From Imbricaverruca yamaguchii (Eukaryota; Arthropoda; Thecostraca; Neoverrucidae), in contig JAOTOL010001646.1 of NCBI GenBank assembly GCA_034440575.1, positions 2,013,501 to 2,077,500 of the forward strand: a stretch of 64,000 bases of DNA, written 5' to 3'. The position numbers and the translations under genes are program-made. Of this stretch, positions 22,801-35,126 are shown one piece after another (position 1 is the first letter of the stretch; each line of letters opens with the position of its first letter). The notes beneath the pieces are model-generated. The model was not told the origin of the DNA. It saw only the letters and a list, made by a program, of their open reading frames with translations, and made no database searches.

Positions 22801-23224
22801 GGCTCGTCAGGCGGCCAGCACGTGCGGTCGCGGCACTGCGTCAAGTCGGCGGGCCAGCGCGCCGGCGCCGCCGCCGCGGCGGAAGCTCCCAGGTGCTTTG
22901 CCAACATGTGGCCGAAATCAATCTCGGCCGGGGCCGACGGATGCTAACGGAGCGGGCCGGCGCGGAGGCGACGCGCTGAGCGGCACCCGGGTGCACACTG
23001 CTGCTCGGCCCGTCACGGTTCTGCGCGTGGCAAGGGCGCGGCTCGGCGGGCGTGACGTGGGCGCTGAAGTGCGATGCCGGCTGGCAAGCCGGATGAGAAC
23101 GGCACTGGCGACTGCACGAGCAGCAGTTCGCCAGGAAGTGCATGGCACGATGAGGACGGCAGTGGGGACTCAGTCGGGCACCGACCGTCGCCGGACCCTG
23201 CGGCACAGGTCACAGCCAGGCCCG
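22801..23224. other. Unassigned GC-rich region
   Basis: Open frames overlap on both strands with no recognisable domain. High CpG content only. Confidence 0.3.
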
Positions 23225-23430
23225 AACAGGTCGGCAGGTTGCGACCACCGCCAGCCGAGTCACCGGGCTACGGCCACCGCCAGCCGAGTCACCAGGCTAC
23301 GGCCACCGCCAGCCGAGTCACCAGGCTACGGCCACCGCAGCCGAGTCACCGGGCTACGGCCACCGCCAGCCGAGTCACCGGGCTACGGCCACCGCCAGCC
23401 GAGTCATCAGGCTACGGCCACCGCCGACCC
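23225..23430. repeat. Minisatellite, unit 29 bp, about 7 copies
   Basis: Units read 'gccgagtcaccgggctacgg' and 'ccaccgcca', with cag/cgg variants. Decayed copies extend to about 23530. Confidence 0.92.
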
Positions 23431-23530
23431 AGTGACAGGCAACGGCACGGCCACCCCGGGCCGAGTTGCCAGGTAGCCGGCACAGTCTGCCAAGTCGACA
23501 GGCCACAGCCGCCGCAGATTCCGCGGGCCA

Positions 23531-23824
23531 CAGCCGCCCTCAGCCTGACCCTGAGCCGCGTGTTTCGTCCGCGTTCCACACACACCAACCTCGGCCCGCC
23601 AGTCGGCGGCGGCGCCACCGCGGCGGTGACCGTGACCGGCCGACGGGGCCGTCAGAGGTCAGGTCACGTGGCCGACACGTCACGCCAGCTGCGGCCCTTC
23701 AGCGGCGCGTGACGCCGGCTCTGCGACACGCCGACCACTCGAACGGCCGCCGCGTTCAGGTGGCCCTGAAGACTGTGACGAGGCACACGCCAGGGACACG
23801 TGAAGGCCGAGTCAGCCGGCTAAC
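23531..23824. other. Unassigned GC-rich spacer
   Basis: Unique GC-rich sequence between two arrays; nothing recognised. Confidence 0.3.
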
Positions 23825-24495
23825 GGTGACAATGTCCCGACAGACCTGTCACAATGCACGTCCGGTGACAATGTCTGGACAGGCCGGTGACAATGTCTGG
23901 ACAGGCCGGTGACAATGTCTGGACAGGCCGGTGACAATGTCTGGACAGGCCGGTGACAATGTCTGTGACAATGTCTGGACAGGCCGGTGACATGTCTGGA
24001 CAGGCCGGTGACAATGTCTGACGGGCCGGTGACAGAGTGTCTGGACAGGCCGGTGACAATGTCTGGACAGGCCGGTGACAATGTCTGGACAGGCCGGTGA
24101 CAATGTCTGGACAGGCCGGTGACAATGTCTGGACAGGCCGGTGACAATGTCTGGACAGGCCGGTGACAATGTCTGGACAGGCCGGTGACAATGTCTGGAC
24201 AGGCCGGTGACAATGTCTGGACAGGCCGGTGACAATGTCTGGACAGGCCGGTGACAATGTCTGGACAGGCCGGCGACAATGTCTGGACAGGCTGGCGACA
24301 ATGTCTCGACAGGCCGGTGACATGTCTCGACAGGCCGGTGACAATGTCTCGACAGGCCTGTGACAATGTCTGGACGGGCCGGTGACAATGTCTGGACAGG
24401 CCGGTGACAATGTCTGGACAGGCCGGTGACAATGTCTGGACAGGCCGGTGACAATGTCTGGACAGGCCGGTGACAATGTCTGGACAGGCTGGTGG
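23825..24495. repeat. 22-bp minisatellite (ggtgacaatgtctggacaggcc), about 30 copies
   Basis: The unit 'ggtgacaatgtctggacagg' plus 'cc' repeats with high homogeneity. Variant units carry 'tctcgacagg', 'ggcgacaatg' or a deletion of two bases (ggtgacatgt). The minus-strand frames (His/Arg/Pro/Val repeats, up to 302 codons) are repeat artefacts. Confidence 0.97.
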
Positions 24496-26587
24496 ACAGA
24501 ATCGTCCAAACCGAGGTGGTGTAAACCGATCCGCGCCAGAATTGAACAGCATACACGTACAAGGGCGACCGGCGATTTGCCTCTCGAGTCATACTGAGTC
24601 CATGCAAGGCTAAACAAAATGGTAGGCACTCGTGACCCAACAGCCACTGTAGACCTTTTCCCTCCGGTTTTGTGATCGGCCGCGGTCACGTCACCACAAC
24701 AGGAGGCCTTGGAGATACAAGACTGCATTTGAGACTCACCGCATACACCACACGGAATGCCATAGTAGCACTATGTAATTCCTGGGTAGCTACTCGTTAG
24801 CAGCTGAGGCAGTGATCGATCAGTAAGTGGGCATACAACACTTCCTGCACGGTTCCTGACAGTTACCTAACGCGACTGTCGCACATTCTAGAGGTCAATA
24901 TATGCTGTCAACACTATACACCAATGGGAAGGCATCATTACTTACACTGGGAGAAAGATCTCCTAAAACAGCTCCCAGTTAGATAATTGCGCGTGCTGAC
25001 CGGCGCACTAAACCAATCGTACGCTGTTCACATAAAACGTTATCAATGACCTCAATATTACCATTACCAGAAAGTGTGCAAATACAAACGCATACGTACG
25101 CCAGCTTGTCTACCCGCCCCTCGACACTCCACTCCACCAGGCAAGAGCAGCAGTGCGATGGACTCTCCGGAGAAGCCCTCGACTGGGACGCACCAGCCAC
25201 GGACAGAAGAGACCGGCACCGCTGGCTGCACCACCACTGCGGCGGCGGCGTCCTGCGGCGAACTAACCGTCAGTCGGGTGGCGGTGGTGTCGTGTCGGCC
25301 ATGGCTCGCACTGGTCGCCGGGACCGCCGGCGCGGAACCCTCCGACGGCGGCCGGGTCGGCCGAGCACGGCATACCGGCGCGGCGGCCGGCGCGACGGCA
25401 ACTGACGGCCGGCGCGCCACATCCGGCGGCGGCGGCGGCGACGCTCGGCCGGCCCGCGGCGTGCCGCCCGTCTCGGGTCGACAGCCAGGCGGGCCGCTCT
25501 CGGTGCAACGCAACTGCGGCACACCGAGCACGCCGGGTGTGACGCCGGCCGCACGTCTGGACGGGAGGCGAGACGACGCCGCCGCGCGTGTTCGCGGCCA
25601 GCCGGCGTCGATGCCGCACCCGCTGGCGGCCGGCGCAGACGGTGACAAGGCCACCACCCACCCGCCTGCCGTCAAACAGTGCTGCACCACCGCCGACAGC
25701 CGACCGCCCGGCAGCTCAGACTGTCGCAGACGGTGACAAGGCCATCGCCCACCCACATGCCGTCCGCCGTCTAACAGTGCTGCACCACGGCACACCGCCG
25801 ACACTGCACCGGTCCCGCCAGTGTCCGGAGGCTCTGACTGTTGCAGACGGTGACAAGGCCATCACCCACCCACATGCCGTCTGCCGTCCAACAGTGCTGC
25901 ACCACCGACACCGCACCAGCTCCGTCATTGTCCGACGGCGCCACTCGGCCGGCTCGAGTGTCGTCAGAGCGGCTACGTCCCGATGAATCGCCCGGCACTC
26001 GAGTGCCAACCACCGGTGCCACGAGCGCACCAGTGTCCAGTCCGCCGAGCGGAGCAGAGTCGGCCGCGGGCGCCCCGCGGATGGCCGTGCCGCGCGCCGC
26101 GACCTCGGCAGCGTCACACGACCACGACACGCACTGTGACGCGAGATGGTCGGGTCGATACGGCGCCGCCACGCACCGCATCGGCAACACCTGGTCAGCG
26201 AGCACGGCCGACGGCGAACAACAGCCGACCTGCGTCGCCAGCCGCCAGTTGCCGGCCACTCACGTGACCAGCACACACCTCTCGGCGAGACGCCGGCATG
26301 GGCGACCATAATCCCCGACGGATCCTTCAGTCAGCCATCATTCAGCTGGTCATCGACCGACCATCAAGGAATGTCAGCTCACGGTAGATCTACCGGCGGC
26401 ATGCACGGCAATCAACCCCAAATCCACCAATTGGCCACCGTAAAAACTCGGCTGCTTGCCGGTTCGCTGAAACCACCTGCGTGGGCATCAGCTTGATGGT
26501 ATCTCCAGCTGACTCGCTCGCCCACCCCGACTGACAGGTTGTCGGCGAATTTTGGCGAGCCCACACAAGCGTCTCATAGTTAGCTGT
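24496..26587. other. Unassigned GC-rich region with a 100-bp repeat
   Basis: Between about 25627 and 25910 a unit of roughly 105 bp ('gacggtgacaaggccatc', 'cccacccacatgccgtc', 'aacagtgctgcaccac') occurs three times. Open frames run on both strands through 25060-26310 and I cannot decide between them. A plus-strand ATG at 25158 (MDSPEKPSTGTHQPRTEE...) and several minus frames are equally plausible or equally spurious. No gene is called. Confidence 0.35.
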
Positions 26588-26632
26588 TTGGGTTTTAGGG
26601 AGTTTCCGCTCTTGAGGTCATCTTGCGCCCAC
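26588..26632. repeat. Dispersed repeat core, copy 3 (partial)
   Basis: Contains 'ttttagggagtttccgctct' and 'tgaggtcatcttgcgccca', a diverged match to the end of the cores at 12.5 and 17.5 kb. Confidence 0.45.
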
Positions 26633-27059
26633 ATGGCCACATAACCATGGTTTGGCCACACCATGGTTCCGCCACCTCATAGTCCGAGAGTGAATCTCGG
26701 CAACCGTGTAAGACGTGTCACAATCGATCTTGAGCAAGCTAGAATGTTGCGGCTGGCTTTCTATATTTCACAGTTATGGTTGCCGATAACAAGCTCACCC
26801 CGGAAGTTCCCTTTGATGCACGTTGAAAAAGTGTGTCATGACCTATGTTCCTGTGAGAATGATTGGAACAACCAAAACGAAGTTTTTGTCGAAGGAATGA
26901 GGCAGAGCAGCTATCCGGTCTTTACATCAAGAAATAACGATTGCCTTCAGGTGTACAATACTTGGACCGACCTCCTGATATCTCAACATAACAGTCATTG
27001 CGCTTAAGCAACCTTAATCGGCCAGACATGGGCTACGATTAAGGCTTTGTTGGCTTTTA
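26633..27059. other. Unassigned AT-richer sequence at the start of the transposon island
   Basis: A 114-codon plus frame at 26663-27007 has no recognised motif. Composition changes here from GC-rich to AT-richer. Confidence 0.3.
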
Positions 27060-27437
27060 AAGAGAGTACAAAAGGGGGTTACAAAAATGGTTAATGGTAT
27101 AAGCAACCTGGCATATCAGGAAAGATTGAAGAAATTGAATATGTTTTCACTTAGACATAGAAGACTGAAAGGAGATCTCATCGAGGTCTTTAAATTTGTC
27201 CATGGTCTGGAGAGGGGATATCTTGGGGAAATGTTTGAATTCAACAGAAATGATTCAATTAGAGGTCATCAATTCAAAATTAAAGTTAACCACAGCAGAA
27301 CAAGGTTAAGACAGTCTTTTTTCACCAACAGGGTAGTAGAACACTGGAACCAGCTGCCGGAAACTATTGTAAGTAGCAGCACATTGAACGTCTTTAAAAG
27401 CAGCATAAACAATCATTATATAGAGAATAGAGAATAG
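27060..27437 (+). mobile_element. CR1/jockey-type LINE, 3' end of ORF2
   Basis: The plus frame 27087-27437 (116 codons and a stop) encodes the conserved C-terminal end found after the reverse transcriptase in CR1-like LINEs: YQERLKKLNMFSLRHRRLKG, DLIEVFKFVHGLERGYL, then RGHQFKIKVN, then FFTNRVVEHWNQLPETIVSS and NVFKSSINNH. Family knowledge places 'RR.RGDLIE.FKI' and 'FF..RVV..WN.LP' motifs here. The frame is open and ends naturally, so it is a 5'-truncated copy. Nothing upstream in the plus strand continues into the reverse transcriptase. Confidence 0.85.
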
Positions 27438-28209
27438 AGGGCTTGCTTTTCAGTATTACAGGGAGGGCTGATCAGACAGATTGGAGTGTGCACAGTGCAA
27501 CCAAGAAGAGCCCTTGAGGCTCATAGTTGCACTTATCTGTTATGTCTTTATGTCTTTACGAAGGCAGAAAAGCCAGTTGCCGAGCAGGCAAATTTATAAA
27601 TAGCAAGGCAGCTAGCTATATCAGCCATTCAATCATAATGCAAAGACAACAAACAACACCAACAATTACTCTTTTCATGGCTGGATCCTTATACTGGTGT
27701 TCTGTATTTGCGCAAGTTCATTTCCCCAAGTTTGCGGAAGCTTGTTCCCATTTTAGGACGCTTGGATGCGTCCAAGGCTCCGAAAATGTACATAGTTTCA
27801 CAATGAATAGAAAGCTCGATTCACTAGCTATACGTTGACACCAAATATGACAACACCGTGGGAAATGGCCAACTGGTCGAAATCCCTAGACAGTCGGGGG
27901 AATACCCGCGCTAGTTGTGAAAATCGACCACCTTGCATCAGTTATGAGATTATAGAATAGACTCCTTGACAAAAGATGGCAGAAAATGGCGGAAATCTTT
28001 TAATGGACATAGCAAATGTACGTCATTGCGACAAACTCAAATGTTCATGGCACATCTCATTACTTACGAGGAGCGACAAGGACAAACAGAGCTTTGGGAA
28101 TGCGCATGCGCTTGTTTCAAGCCGACCTGATAACCGAAGGTTCGACCGCAGCTTCCTGATGGAAGCATATCGTACCAGCGTCAGATCCCTCTTAGAACAC
28201 CGCAATAGG
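27438..28209. other. Region between LINE fragments
   Basis: Probably the LINE 3' untranslated tail (to about 27500) and unique AT-richer DNA. Small frames at 27527-27838 and 27976-28263 have no recognised domain. Confidence 0.3.
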
Positions 28210-29880
28210 AACTGTAATCTTTCTGCAGTGAGATATGTTCATTGTGACCTGTTATTGCCCTAAAGACCTTCAAATCATCCGCAAATTCCAAAACCTGACT
28301 GCTTAGGCCACTTTCAATGTTGCTTACAAATATAATGAATGGTAGTGGCCCCAGTACTGACCCCTGGGGGACTCCACTAAGAACATTTTACCCCGGCAAC
28401 TTTGTACCATTTAGCATCACTCTCTGATGTCTATCTGAAAGCCAGAACTCTATCCATTTTAGGATGCTACCTGCAATACCATGGACCTGAAGCTGCATCA
28501 TTAACTGTGTATGGGGTACCCTGTCAAAGGCCTTACTGAAGTCAAGATATGCCACATCGACCTGCTTTCCCTTATCAAATTGCTCTGTAGCGAAGCTCAA
28601 AAAGAGACTTGTGGGATATGATCACCATTTTCTAAACCCATGTTGAGTATCTTGAATCAATCTGTTTCCTTCCAGATAACTAACTATTATATCCTTGATA
28701 ATTGATTTGAATATCCTGCAGACTAGGGATGCGAGGCTTACTGGCCTATAGTTTTCAGCTTTCCCTCTTTCTCCTTTCTTGAAAAAAGGAATTACATTTG
28801 CCCTTTTCCCATCTGTTGGAATTTCATTCTGTGAAACTGATCTAGAAAATATTATACTAAGTGGAAATGCCAGTTCCTTTTCAGCTTCCTGCAATACCCT
28901 GGCACAAATTTCATCAGGACCTCCTGCCTTGTTTAGCTTCATTTTCCTGTTATGATTGAAAACAACATCACTATCAATGAACTCATCATCATATATCTGG
29001 TCACATGTCTCTGAACTGTGGTGTACAGTTGGCAGATCAGTTGTATCTTCCAGTGTAAACACTGATTTAAACTGCTTGCTCAGCTCCTCAACCATCTCAC
29101 TATCACCACCCAACATAGTCCATTTAACTTCCAGTGGACCAATTGTGCTAGAAACTTTACTCAGCCTGTAGAAACTAAAGAACTTTTTGTTCTCCCCATT
29201 ACAGTTCCTAGCCAAATCCAATTATTTTTCTCACTTTGTTTCTCTGGTTTTTGCTTGTGTCTCTAGCTTTTTGGTATGAATTTATATTTACGATATTTGA
29301 GGCTTCCTTAAATACTCTAAAAGCAGCTTTCTTAGCCTTAATTGCTTTTATCAAGTCTGGTGTAAGTCATGCTGGCTGTCCTACCCTTCTTATGCACCTT
29401 CACTTTTGGGGAACATGTCTAATCTGAATTTTCTTCAAAATTTTAACTATTCCCACATTTCACAGGCATTTAAATTGGAGAATTCTTCTTGCATCTGATG
29501 GCACTTAAAGCAGCTCTCATGCAGTCAGTCTTCTCTTTTCAAATTAGGACACTTCTCCAAATTATCCTTAATAGTTCCCAATGTGCCTTGAATGTGCCTT
29601 GAATATAACTATGCTATGATTACTTCTTCTCAGAGTTTCTCCTACAGTAAAGTAAATCACTTAATTATGAGAAGACAAGGTCCAAGAATGAGTCATGCCT
29701 GGTAGGTTCTGTTACAAACTGGTGTAAGAATAGGTCCTCTTCAAGGCATTTCCTAAATATTTTGCATGCTGGGAAGCAAACACCAACATTGTCATATCAT
29801 TTTGGATTAGTCACCAAAAATAAGACATCTACTCTGAAAGTTTCTACTAATTTTCCCACAAATCACCTTATCAAGCTCCA
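28210..29880 (-). mobile_element. CR1/jockey-type LINE fragment (endonuclease end to RT block C), broken
   Basis: On the minus strand this carries the end of the endonuclease (about 29880-29650, matching the plus copy near 47870-48030), the linker, and reverse transcriptase to the catalytic FADD region near 28290. Frame 29221-28622 contains the LNKAGGPDEICARVL region, FFKKGERGKAENYRPVSLAS and IQDTQHGFRKW; frame 28600-28388 contains VDVAYLDFSKAFDRVPHTQL (block A). The frame change between them at about 28600-28622 and several others make it non-coding. It is the same family as the 47.8-49.8 kb copy, in opposite orientation, truncated after block C. Confidence 0.85.
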
Positions 29881-31529
29881 GTTCCTGAGAATGTGGCAGG
29901 GTTCCTGATCGGTACAAAGTAGGGTCGGTGCAGACGGTATAGTAGGAATGCCAACACCACTAGATATCTATGAAGAAACGTGTGGAACCAAATACTTATT
30001 TTTAACATATTTCAGATTTAAAAGCCCCCATAGCACACCCAGGATCTCCAGTCATAGTTTCCAGAGAGGGTAGGGCACAACGATGGATCCAAGGGGGAGA
30101 GGGCAAAGGTGGCCCTGCATAAAACTAAGACACCACTTCTAGGAGGTCTGAATGCACCAGACTCCCTCAAATTTATCTCTCAGAGACAGCACTTGGAATG
30201 GAAAGATGCCCCTCCAGGCACATTCACAGCAGCATCCCTCCAGACAACTCCTGGATCAATCCCTGGTAAAATCTGAGACTGTTGGTAAAGTAGAATTTCT
30301 GCATCAAATTGAAAATTTAGATGGCATACAGAACCCTCTGAACCACATTAGGTTGTGCTAGCCTAAACCAGTCTGCCTGACCTAACTTGACACAACTTAT
30401 TATAATTTCCTGTTAATGGAATTTTTCCAGTTTTATTTTTATTTTCAAACTTTTTGATGACAAAAACTTAAGTACACCAAATGAAGCCACAACCACTTGC
30501 ATTGCCTTTTGGAGCTAAAATGTCCAACTTAAACTGTACTAATTCTATAGTTTGTTCACTTGGTCATGTCTGTAAGACAAAAACTGTGCTTTCAAAGTTT
30601 TTGAAAACTTTCATCTAATCCAGGGTCACACAGGTTAGTCAAAACACAAATCAGTTTGTAGACATGACCAATGAAGATTGGTCATGCCTACAAGTAAGAA
30701 GTTTAGTTATACAAATTGCATTCTTGAGCCTGACATAAAATGTACAAAAGTTGAAGCCTAATAAGCACATATGTGCCATATGTTGAATTGTCTAGATAAG
30801 TGTGCAAGGCTTCATCAAGTATTTTGTAGTGGGCATGGCCATAATAAATGGTTTAGATATGGCAAACTTTGACATCAAACTGGATAACAAATATGAAAAC
30901 CTCACACATTTATGACATGCTTGATAATTATGTGTGGTATTATGATGATCAGATGTGTAGCTTCTATGATTAGTCATGTCTGCAAGTCAAAGCAATGAGA
31001 TTAAAAAATTGTACCCTTATAGGTGACCAAGGTCATCCAAATTGATAAATGCACTTGGTACATTTGGTAAACTGCACACATTTCACACAATCCTAACCCA
31101 TTCATTAGGCATAGTGTTTCTCTTATCTGTTTGCCTGCCTTAGTAGGTACAGAGCATGAACAGGCTGTATCTAAAACTGTACAAGCCATTAATGAAAACA
31201 ATGGCCTTGGAACACAAATAAACTACTACACCACATGGAAAACCATCACAGATTCCCTCCCACTAAACATTTTGTCAAGAACTATCAATATAATTTAAAG
31301 TGTTAAAGATACTTTGCTGGTGCATGGGCCTCCTTCCAATGCCAGAAACTGAAGTGTAATCATTTTCGAAAAAAAGTTAACCACAATGCAAGAAAAAGAA
31401 ACTTATGGAACAAATGAAAATAATGACATACAGCCTCAGAGCAAGTATGTTTGCCCTAGAAAAAACAGCTTTTTGTTGTTTCTTATTGGTGGTTCACTAC
31501 ACACTTTATGCACATTCACAGCTAGTAGC
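29881..31529. other. AT-rich repeat-like DNA without a recognised element
   Basis: The words 'ttggtcatgtctgtaag', 'ttggtcatgcctacaag' and 'ttagtcatgtctgcaagtc' occur at about 30560, 30675 and 30965, with an inverted pair flanking 30660-30695. This may be an old transposon with internal repeats. No coding or RNA gene is recognised. Confidence 0.35.
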
Positions 31530-31655
31530 TCTGCCCACACTTTCACTGGTGGGCCACAGGATTGGGAAATGTCCTGAGCTGCTCTAGTGTTGAACTCAGG
31601 ACCTTTGGTACCCAGAGACCAACACTGTAACCACTCTGCCATTCCCACCACATGA
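31530..31655 (-). mobile_element. tRNA-derived SINE head (degenerate)
   Basis: The minus strand reads 'gggaatggcagagtggttac' then 'agtgttggtctctgggtacc' then 'gtcctgagttcaacactag'. 'TGGCAGAGTGGTTA' fits an A box and 'GAGTTCAACAC' a weakened B box (usual GGTTCGAATCC), at tRNA-like spacing. The pairing needed for a functional tRNA is not kept, so I call a SINE rather than a tRNA gene. Confidence 0.5.
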
Positions 31656-32192
31656 AAGACCTTTAAAATTCATATAATCTAATCCTACCTTTCCTGACTA
31701 AACTCAGGTCATCATGCATGGGAGATGGGACTCAGAACTGCATGCACCACAAAGCATGACATTAAACTAATCAGCAGCTAAAGATCAGAATATATGGAAT
31801 TGCTTGGGACATAAATGGGTATATCAAAGGTCATCTGGCCAGTGGTGATCATCTGGTACAAGTTGTGGTCAGATTAAGACATTGACTGATCCTTTGCATT
31901 GCACACTGCTATTACATACAACTGTGAAGTGTGCAGAAGCAGAGGTGGGGTTGCATTATGTAGGGAATTAGCTACATATAGGTAGGTATGTGCTGAGGGC
32001 AGTGTGGAATATTTTTGTTTGTTTTTTATATAGGCTTATACTGAAACCAACAGTGAAATGGAAGCACATTGCTGCTTTGGGTTAAGAGAGATGAAGCTGT
32101 GCTCATTATCACAATTTGCTGCCAGATAGTGTCATCCATTGTTTACTTTTTGTTCCTATGCTTTGACCAAAAATGGCAATGCATATTAGCAG
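31656..32192. other. AT-rich sequence, nothing recognised
   Basis: No array, conserved frame or terminal repeat is visible. It ends where homology to the repeat at 35.1 kb begins. Confidence 0.3.
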
Positions 32193-33382
32193 AGTGGAAA
32201 ACTTACTCTCTGGGTTTGGAGTCAGAGTGCAAACAGATTTCTTCAGGAGTACATTTTCATGGACATATTATTTTTATATGCATGGAATATATTTGTCAGT
32301 AACCAATGGGAAAATCACATGCACCTAGTCAATACCTATGTTATATGCATAATACACATCATTTTTGGTCACATCAAGGCATAAAAACAAAGAAGTGAAC
32401 AATGGATAGCACAGCAAGACAGGGAGTTGTGATGATCAGATCAGCTTTGTATCTCAACCCACAGGAGCAATGCGCTTTGCTTTCACTGTTGGTCTCAGTG
32501 CATGGCTAGCCAAATAAAAAACAAGCACAAATAATTAACACTTTGCACTCAGCTCAGAGCACACTCCTACCTACCTACACAGCCAATTCCCTGTGCGACG
32601 GACCCAACACTACTAACTCATACATGACAGTCTGGAGTGATAGCAGTGCACAAAGCAAAGGATCAGTCAAGGTCTTGTGTTTGTAGTATGACACTGTTAC
32701 ATGTGTTCCAAGTTGCTAATGGTTATGACGTCATATAAAAATTACCTTGCACTGACAACATCCAAACATGCCATACCAAACCACAACTGATGGAAATGCT
32801 GACAACACTGTGCCAAACCTTGTGCCTTTGCACTGAGCAGTGGCCTCCAGTCACTATGAATTCAGCTGATGCATCTCCAGAAACCTGATTTCCATCCACC
32901 CTATAGTAGAAAAATTGACAGTTTTAAGAGACATCTTCTGGAGTCCCAGAGGCCACCAATCAGAATTTGCTTTGTTAGCATTTTCTGTTCTGAAAACTGT
33001 CTCTCAACCAGTCAATTTTTCCACTATAGGGTGGACCGAAAGCAGGTTTCTGGAGATGCATCAGCTGAATTTGTAGCAACCAGAGGCCACTGTTCAGTGC
33101 ACAGGCACAATGTTTGGCACAGTGTTGTCAGCATTTCCGTCAGTTGTAGTTTGGTGTATTGTGCATTTGGATGTTGTCTGTGTCCTTGATGGCATGAAAA
33201 ATGCCTAGTATATTTGGTATTCATAAGTAGAATAACATGTATGGTGGATGTTTTCTTCAATCTTGTATTCGTTTTTAGTAGCGTTTTTGTTCCTTCTGTA
33301 TGTTTGTGTCAGAGTACATGTGGAGCCCATTATATCCAATATGAACCCAGAGTGCAAAAAAGTTTTAAGAGATGAAATATCT
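32193..33382. mobile_element. Unclassified foldback-type repeat, copy A
   Basis: About 1.19 kb with clear homology to 35127-36157. Shared blocks include 'tttggagtcagagtgcaaac', 'agatttcttcaggagtacat', 'gtgttccaagttgct' and the end block 'gtacatgtggagcccatt'. Inside lies a large inverted repeat: left arm about 32750-32919 and right arm about 33011-33185, around a 91-bp loop. Arm words: 'ctccagaaacctgatttcc' on the left against 'aagcaggtttctggagatgc' on the right. No protein-coding capacity is visible; mode of movement unknown. Confidence 0.7.
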
Positions 33383-33393
33383 AAAGAAGTGTC

Positions 33394-34773
33394 TTAACAT
33401 GTGCCCTGGAGGGGGAGGGGGCGAAATCCGCCACCCCTCCGGTTTTTCGTAGATAACTTCAGATTTTACCGGCCGATATACGCCATTCTTTGTGTACCTG
33501 CTTATAAATGACTGGTGCATTGGTTAAAGTAAGAAAAATGAAAATCGACCGAAATTTTTTAGTTAGGGGTCGCTAAAATAAAATAAAAATGATCAGCGCC
33601 AGACCACAAATATCGAGGCTGATGCGCTTCCTGTATATTGGCAAAAAGGAAGTGTTCCTGGAAAAACTAGCGACTTGTTTGGTGTACATTGTTATGCTAT
33701 ATTGTTTCAAAGTCATGTCAGGTTACCGAGGTCAAGCCAGGTCAAGTTTATGACAGGTTAACACACGCCCTGGAGGGGGAATGGCGAAATCCGCCCACCT
33801 CTCAGATTTTTCGTACATAACTCCATCTTGTCCCGGCCGATATACGCCATTTTTTGCGTACCCACTTGGAAATGATCGGCGGATTGTTTAAAGTAAGAAA
33901 AATGAAAATCGGCCGACAACTTTTCAAGTTAGGGGCCATTAAAATAAAAACTATTCGCAGCGGCAGACCACAAAAATCGGCACTGATGCGCTTCCCATGT
34001 ATATTTGCAAAAGGGAACTGTTCTTGACAACACTAGCAACTTGTTTGATGCATTTTCTTATGCTCCATAATTTAAAAGTCATGTTAGGTCGCCGAGGTCA
34101 AGTCAGGTCAAGTTCATGACAGGCTAACAGAACCAAACTTGGTCAACTGGAATGTTGTCAAAAATGCAAATGACTGTCATGCGATTGATGTCACTACATG
34201 TTATCCCCTACACATCCTGAAATCTACTGTTTGTCATTGTGTGCCTAAGCATTTCCATACTTTATTCATGCATTTCACTCCTTTCTTTGGGTGAAGCCTG
34301 TGTTGTATAGTGAAGCTGAAAGCCGACTGTGCCGAACCGCCCAACGGAGCAGTCGGTGGGCAGCCCGGTTCCGGTAACTGGAGCAGGTAATGACCTGCTA
34401 AAGTGCTCCTATATAGGTGACCTGAGGTCAAATGGCAGGCTCTGGACATCTGTATTGCATCATTAGTGATGTCCAAAACATCATTAATGCCAATTTTGGA
34501 GCACTGAAACACAATCACAGCGATCCATAATAATGACAAGCCAATCAATGCAAAATCAGAAAATTTTCCTATTTTGACCTCATTTGACCTTGAAGATATT
34601 GACCTAAGGTCATGAATTTTGCACACAATAGAGTTCACTATCATGCCCATGCACCCTGCGAATTTCATTGCTCTAGCTTCAGTAGGAGCCGAGATCGTTT
34701 TTTTTGGGGGGGGCGCGGAATCCGCCCCCTCCAGTGCAAGTAATTTTCCGAGGTCCTCCAGGGCGCCTGTTAA
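33394..34773. mobile_element. Non-autonomous piggyBac-like element, complete copy
   Basis: The element (about 33398-34769) is bounded by TTAA on both sides (33394-33397 and 34770-34773). Its ends are inverted repeats: left CATGTGCCCTGGAGG, right end reading inward from the other strand CAGGCGCCCTGGAGG. TTAA target duplications are the hallmark of the piggyBac superfamily. No transposase is encoded. The left 730 bp consist of two tandem copies of a unit of about 363 bp (33394-33756 and 33757-34122), each starting TTAACA-GCCCTGGAGG; the second half of the element is unique. A second, right-truncated copy with the same tandem structure lies at 38.76 kb. Confidence 0.7.
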
Positions 34774-34839
34774 TTCCCACCCTGCATATTAGGTACCAAC
34801 TTATGCACATTACATGCTGACTACATGAAATTCTGTACA

Positions 34840-35126
34840 AATATGGAGTCCCTGGCCTATAAGAAACATATAGATATGTTAAGAGTGCTACACAAAGCCA
34901 CTAGACTAATAAGTTGAATAGATAACTTAGAATATGGAGAAAGGCTTATGACATCAGATATGCACCTACCCACTCAAGCATAGGAGATTAAGGGGAGACA
35001 TCATTGAAATGTACAAAATTGTTAAAGGGCTAGATCAGGTCAATTTGAATGATGCTCATTGATTTAGAGTAACACATATGGGTCATCGATTCAGGTTAGA
35101 CAATTTGAGGTGTAAGCAGGGTGGGA
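34840..35126 (+). mobile_element. Second LINE family, ORF2 C-terminal fragment (broken)
   Basis: Translated with stops and frame changes, it shows AYKKHIDMLRVLHKATRLIS-like text, then RRLRGDIIEMYKIVKGLDQV, then VTHMGHRFRLDNLRCKQ. This is the same C-terminal LINE region as at 27.1 kb but a different, older family. It stops abruptly at 35126, where the repeat copy at 35127 starts. A matching continuation appears at 36385. Confidence 0.6.

Noticed and set aside
23825..24495. Possible CRISPR array
   Set aside because: The repeat units are contiguous with no unique spacers, and the surroundings are eukaryotic.
25064..25804. Overlapping long frames on both strands around a plus-strand ATG at 25158
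   Set aside because: GC-rich DNA keeps several frames open and I could not tell which, if any, is real.
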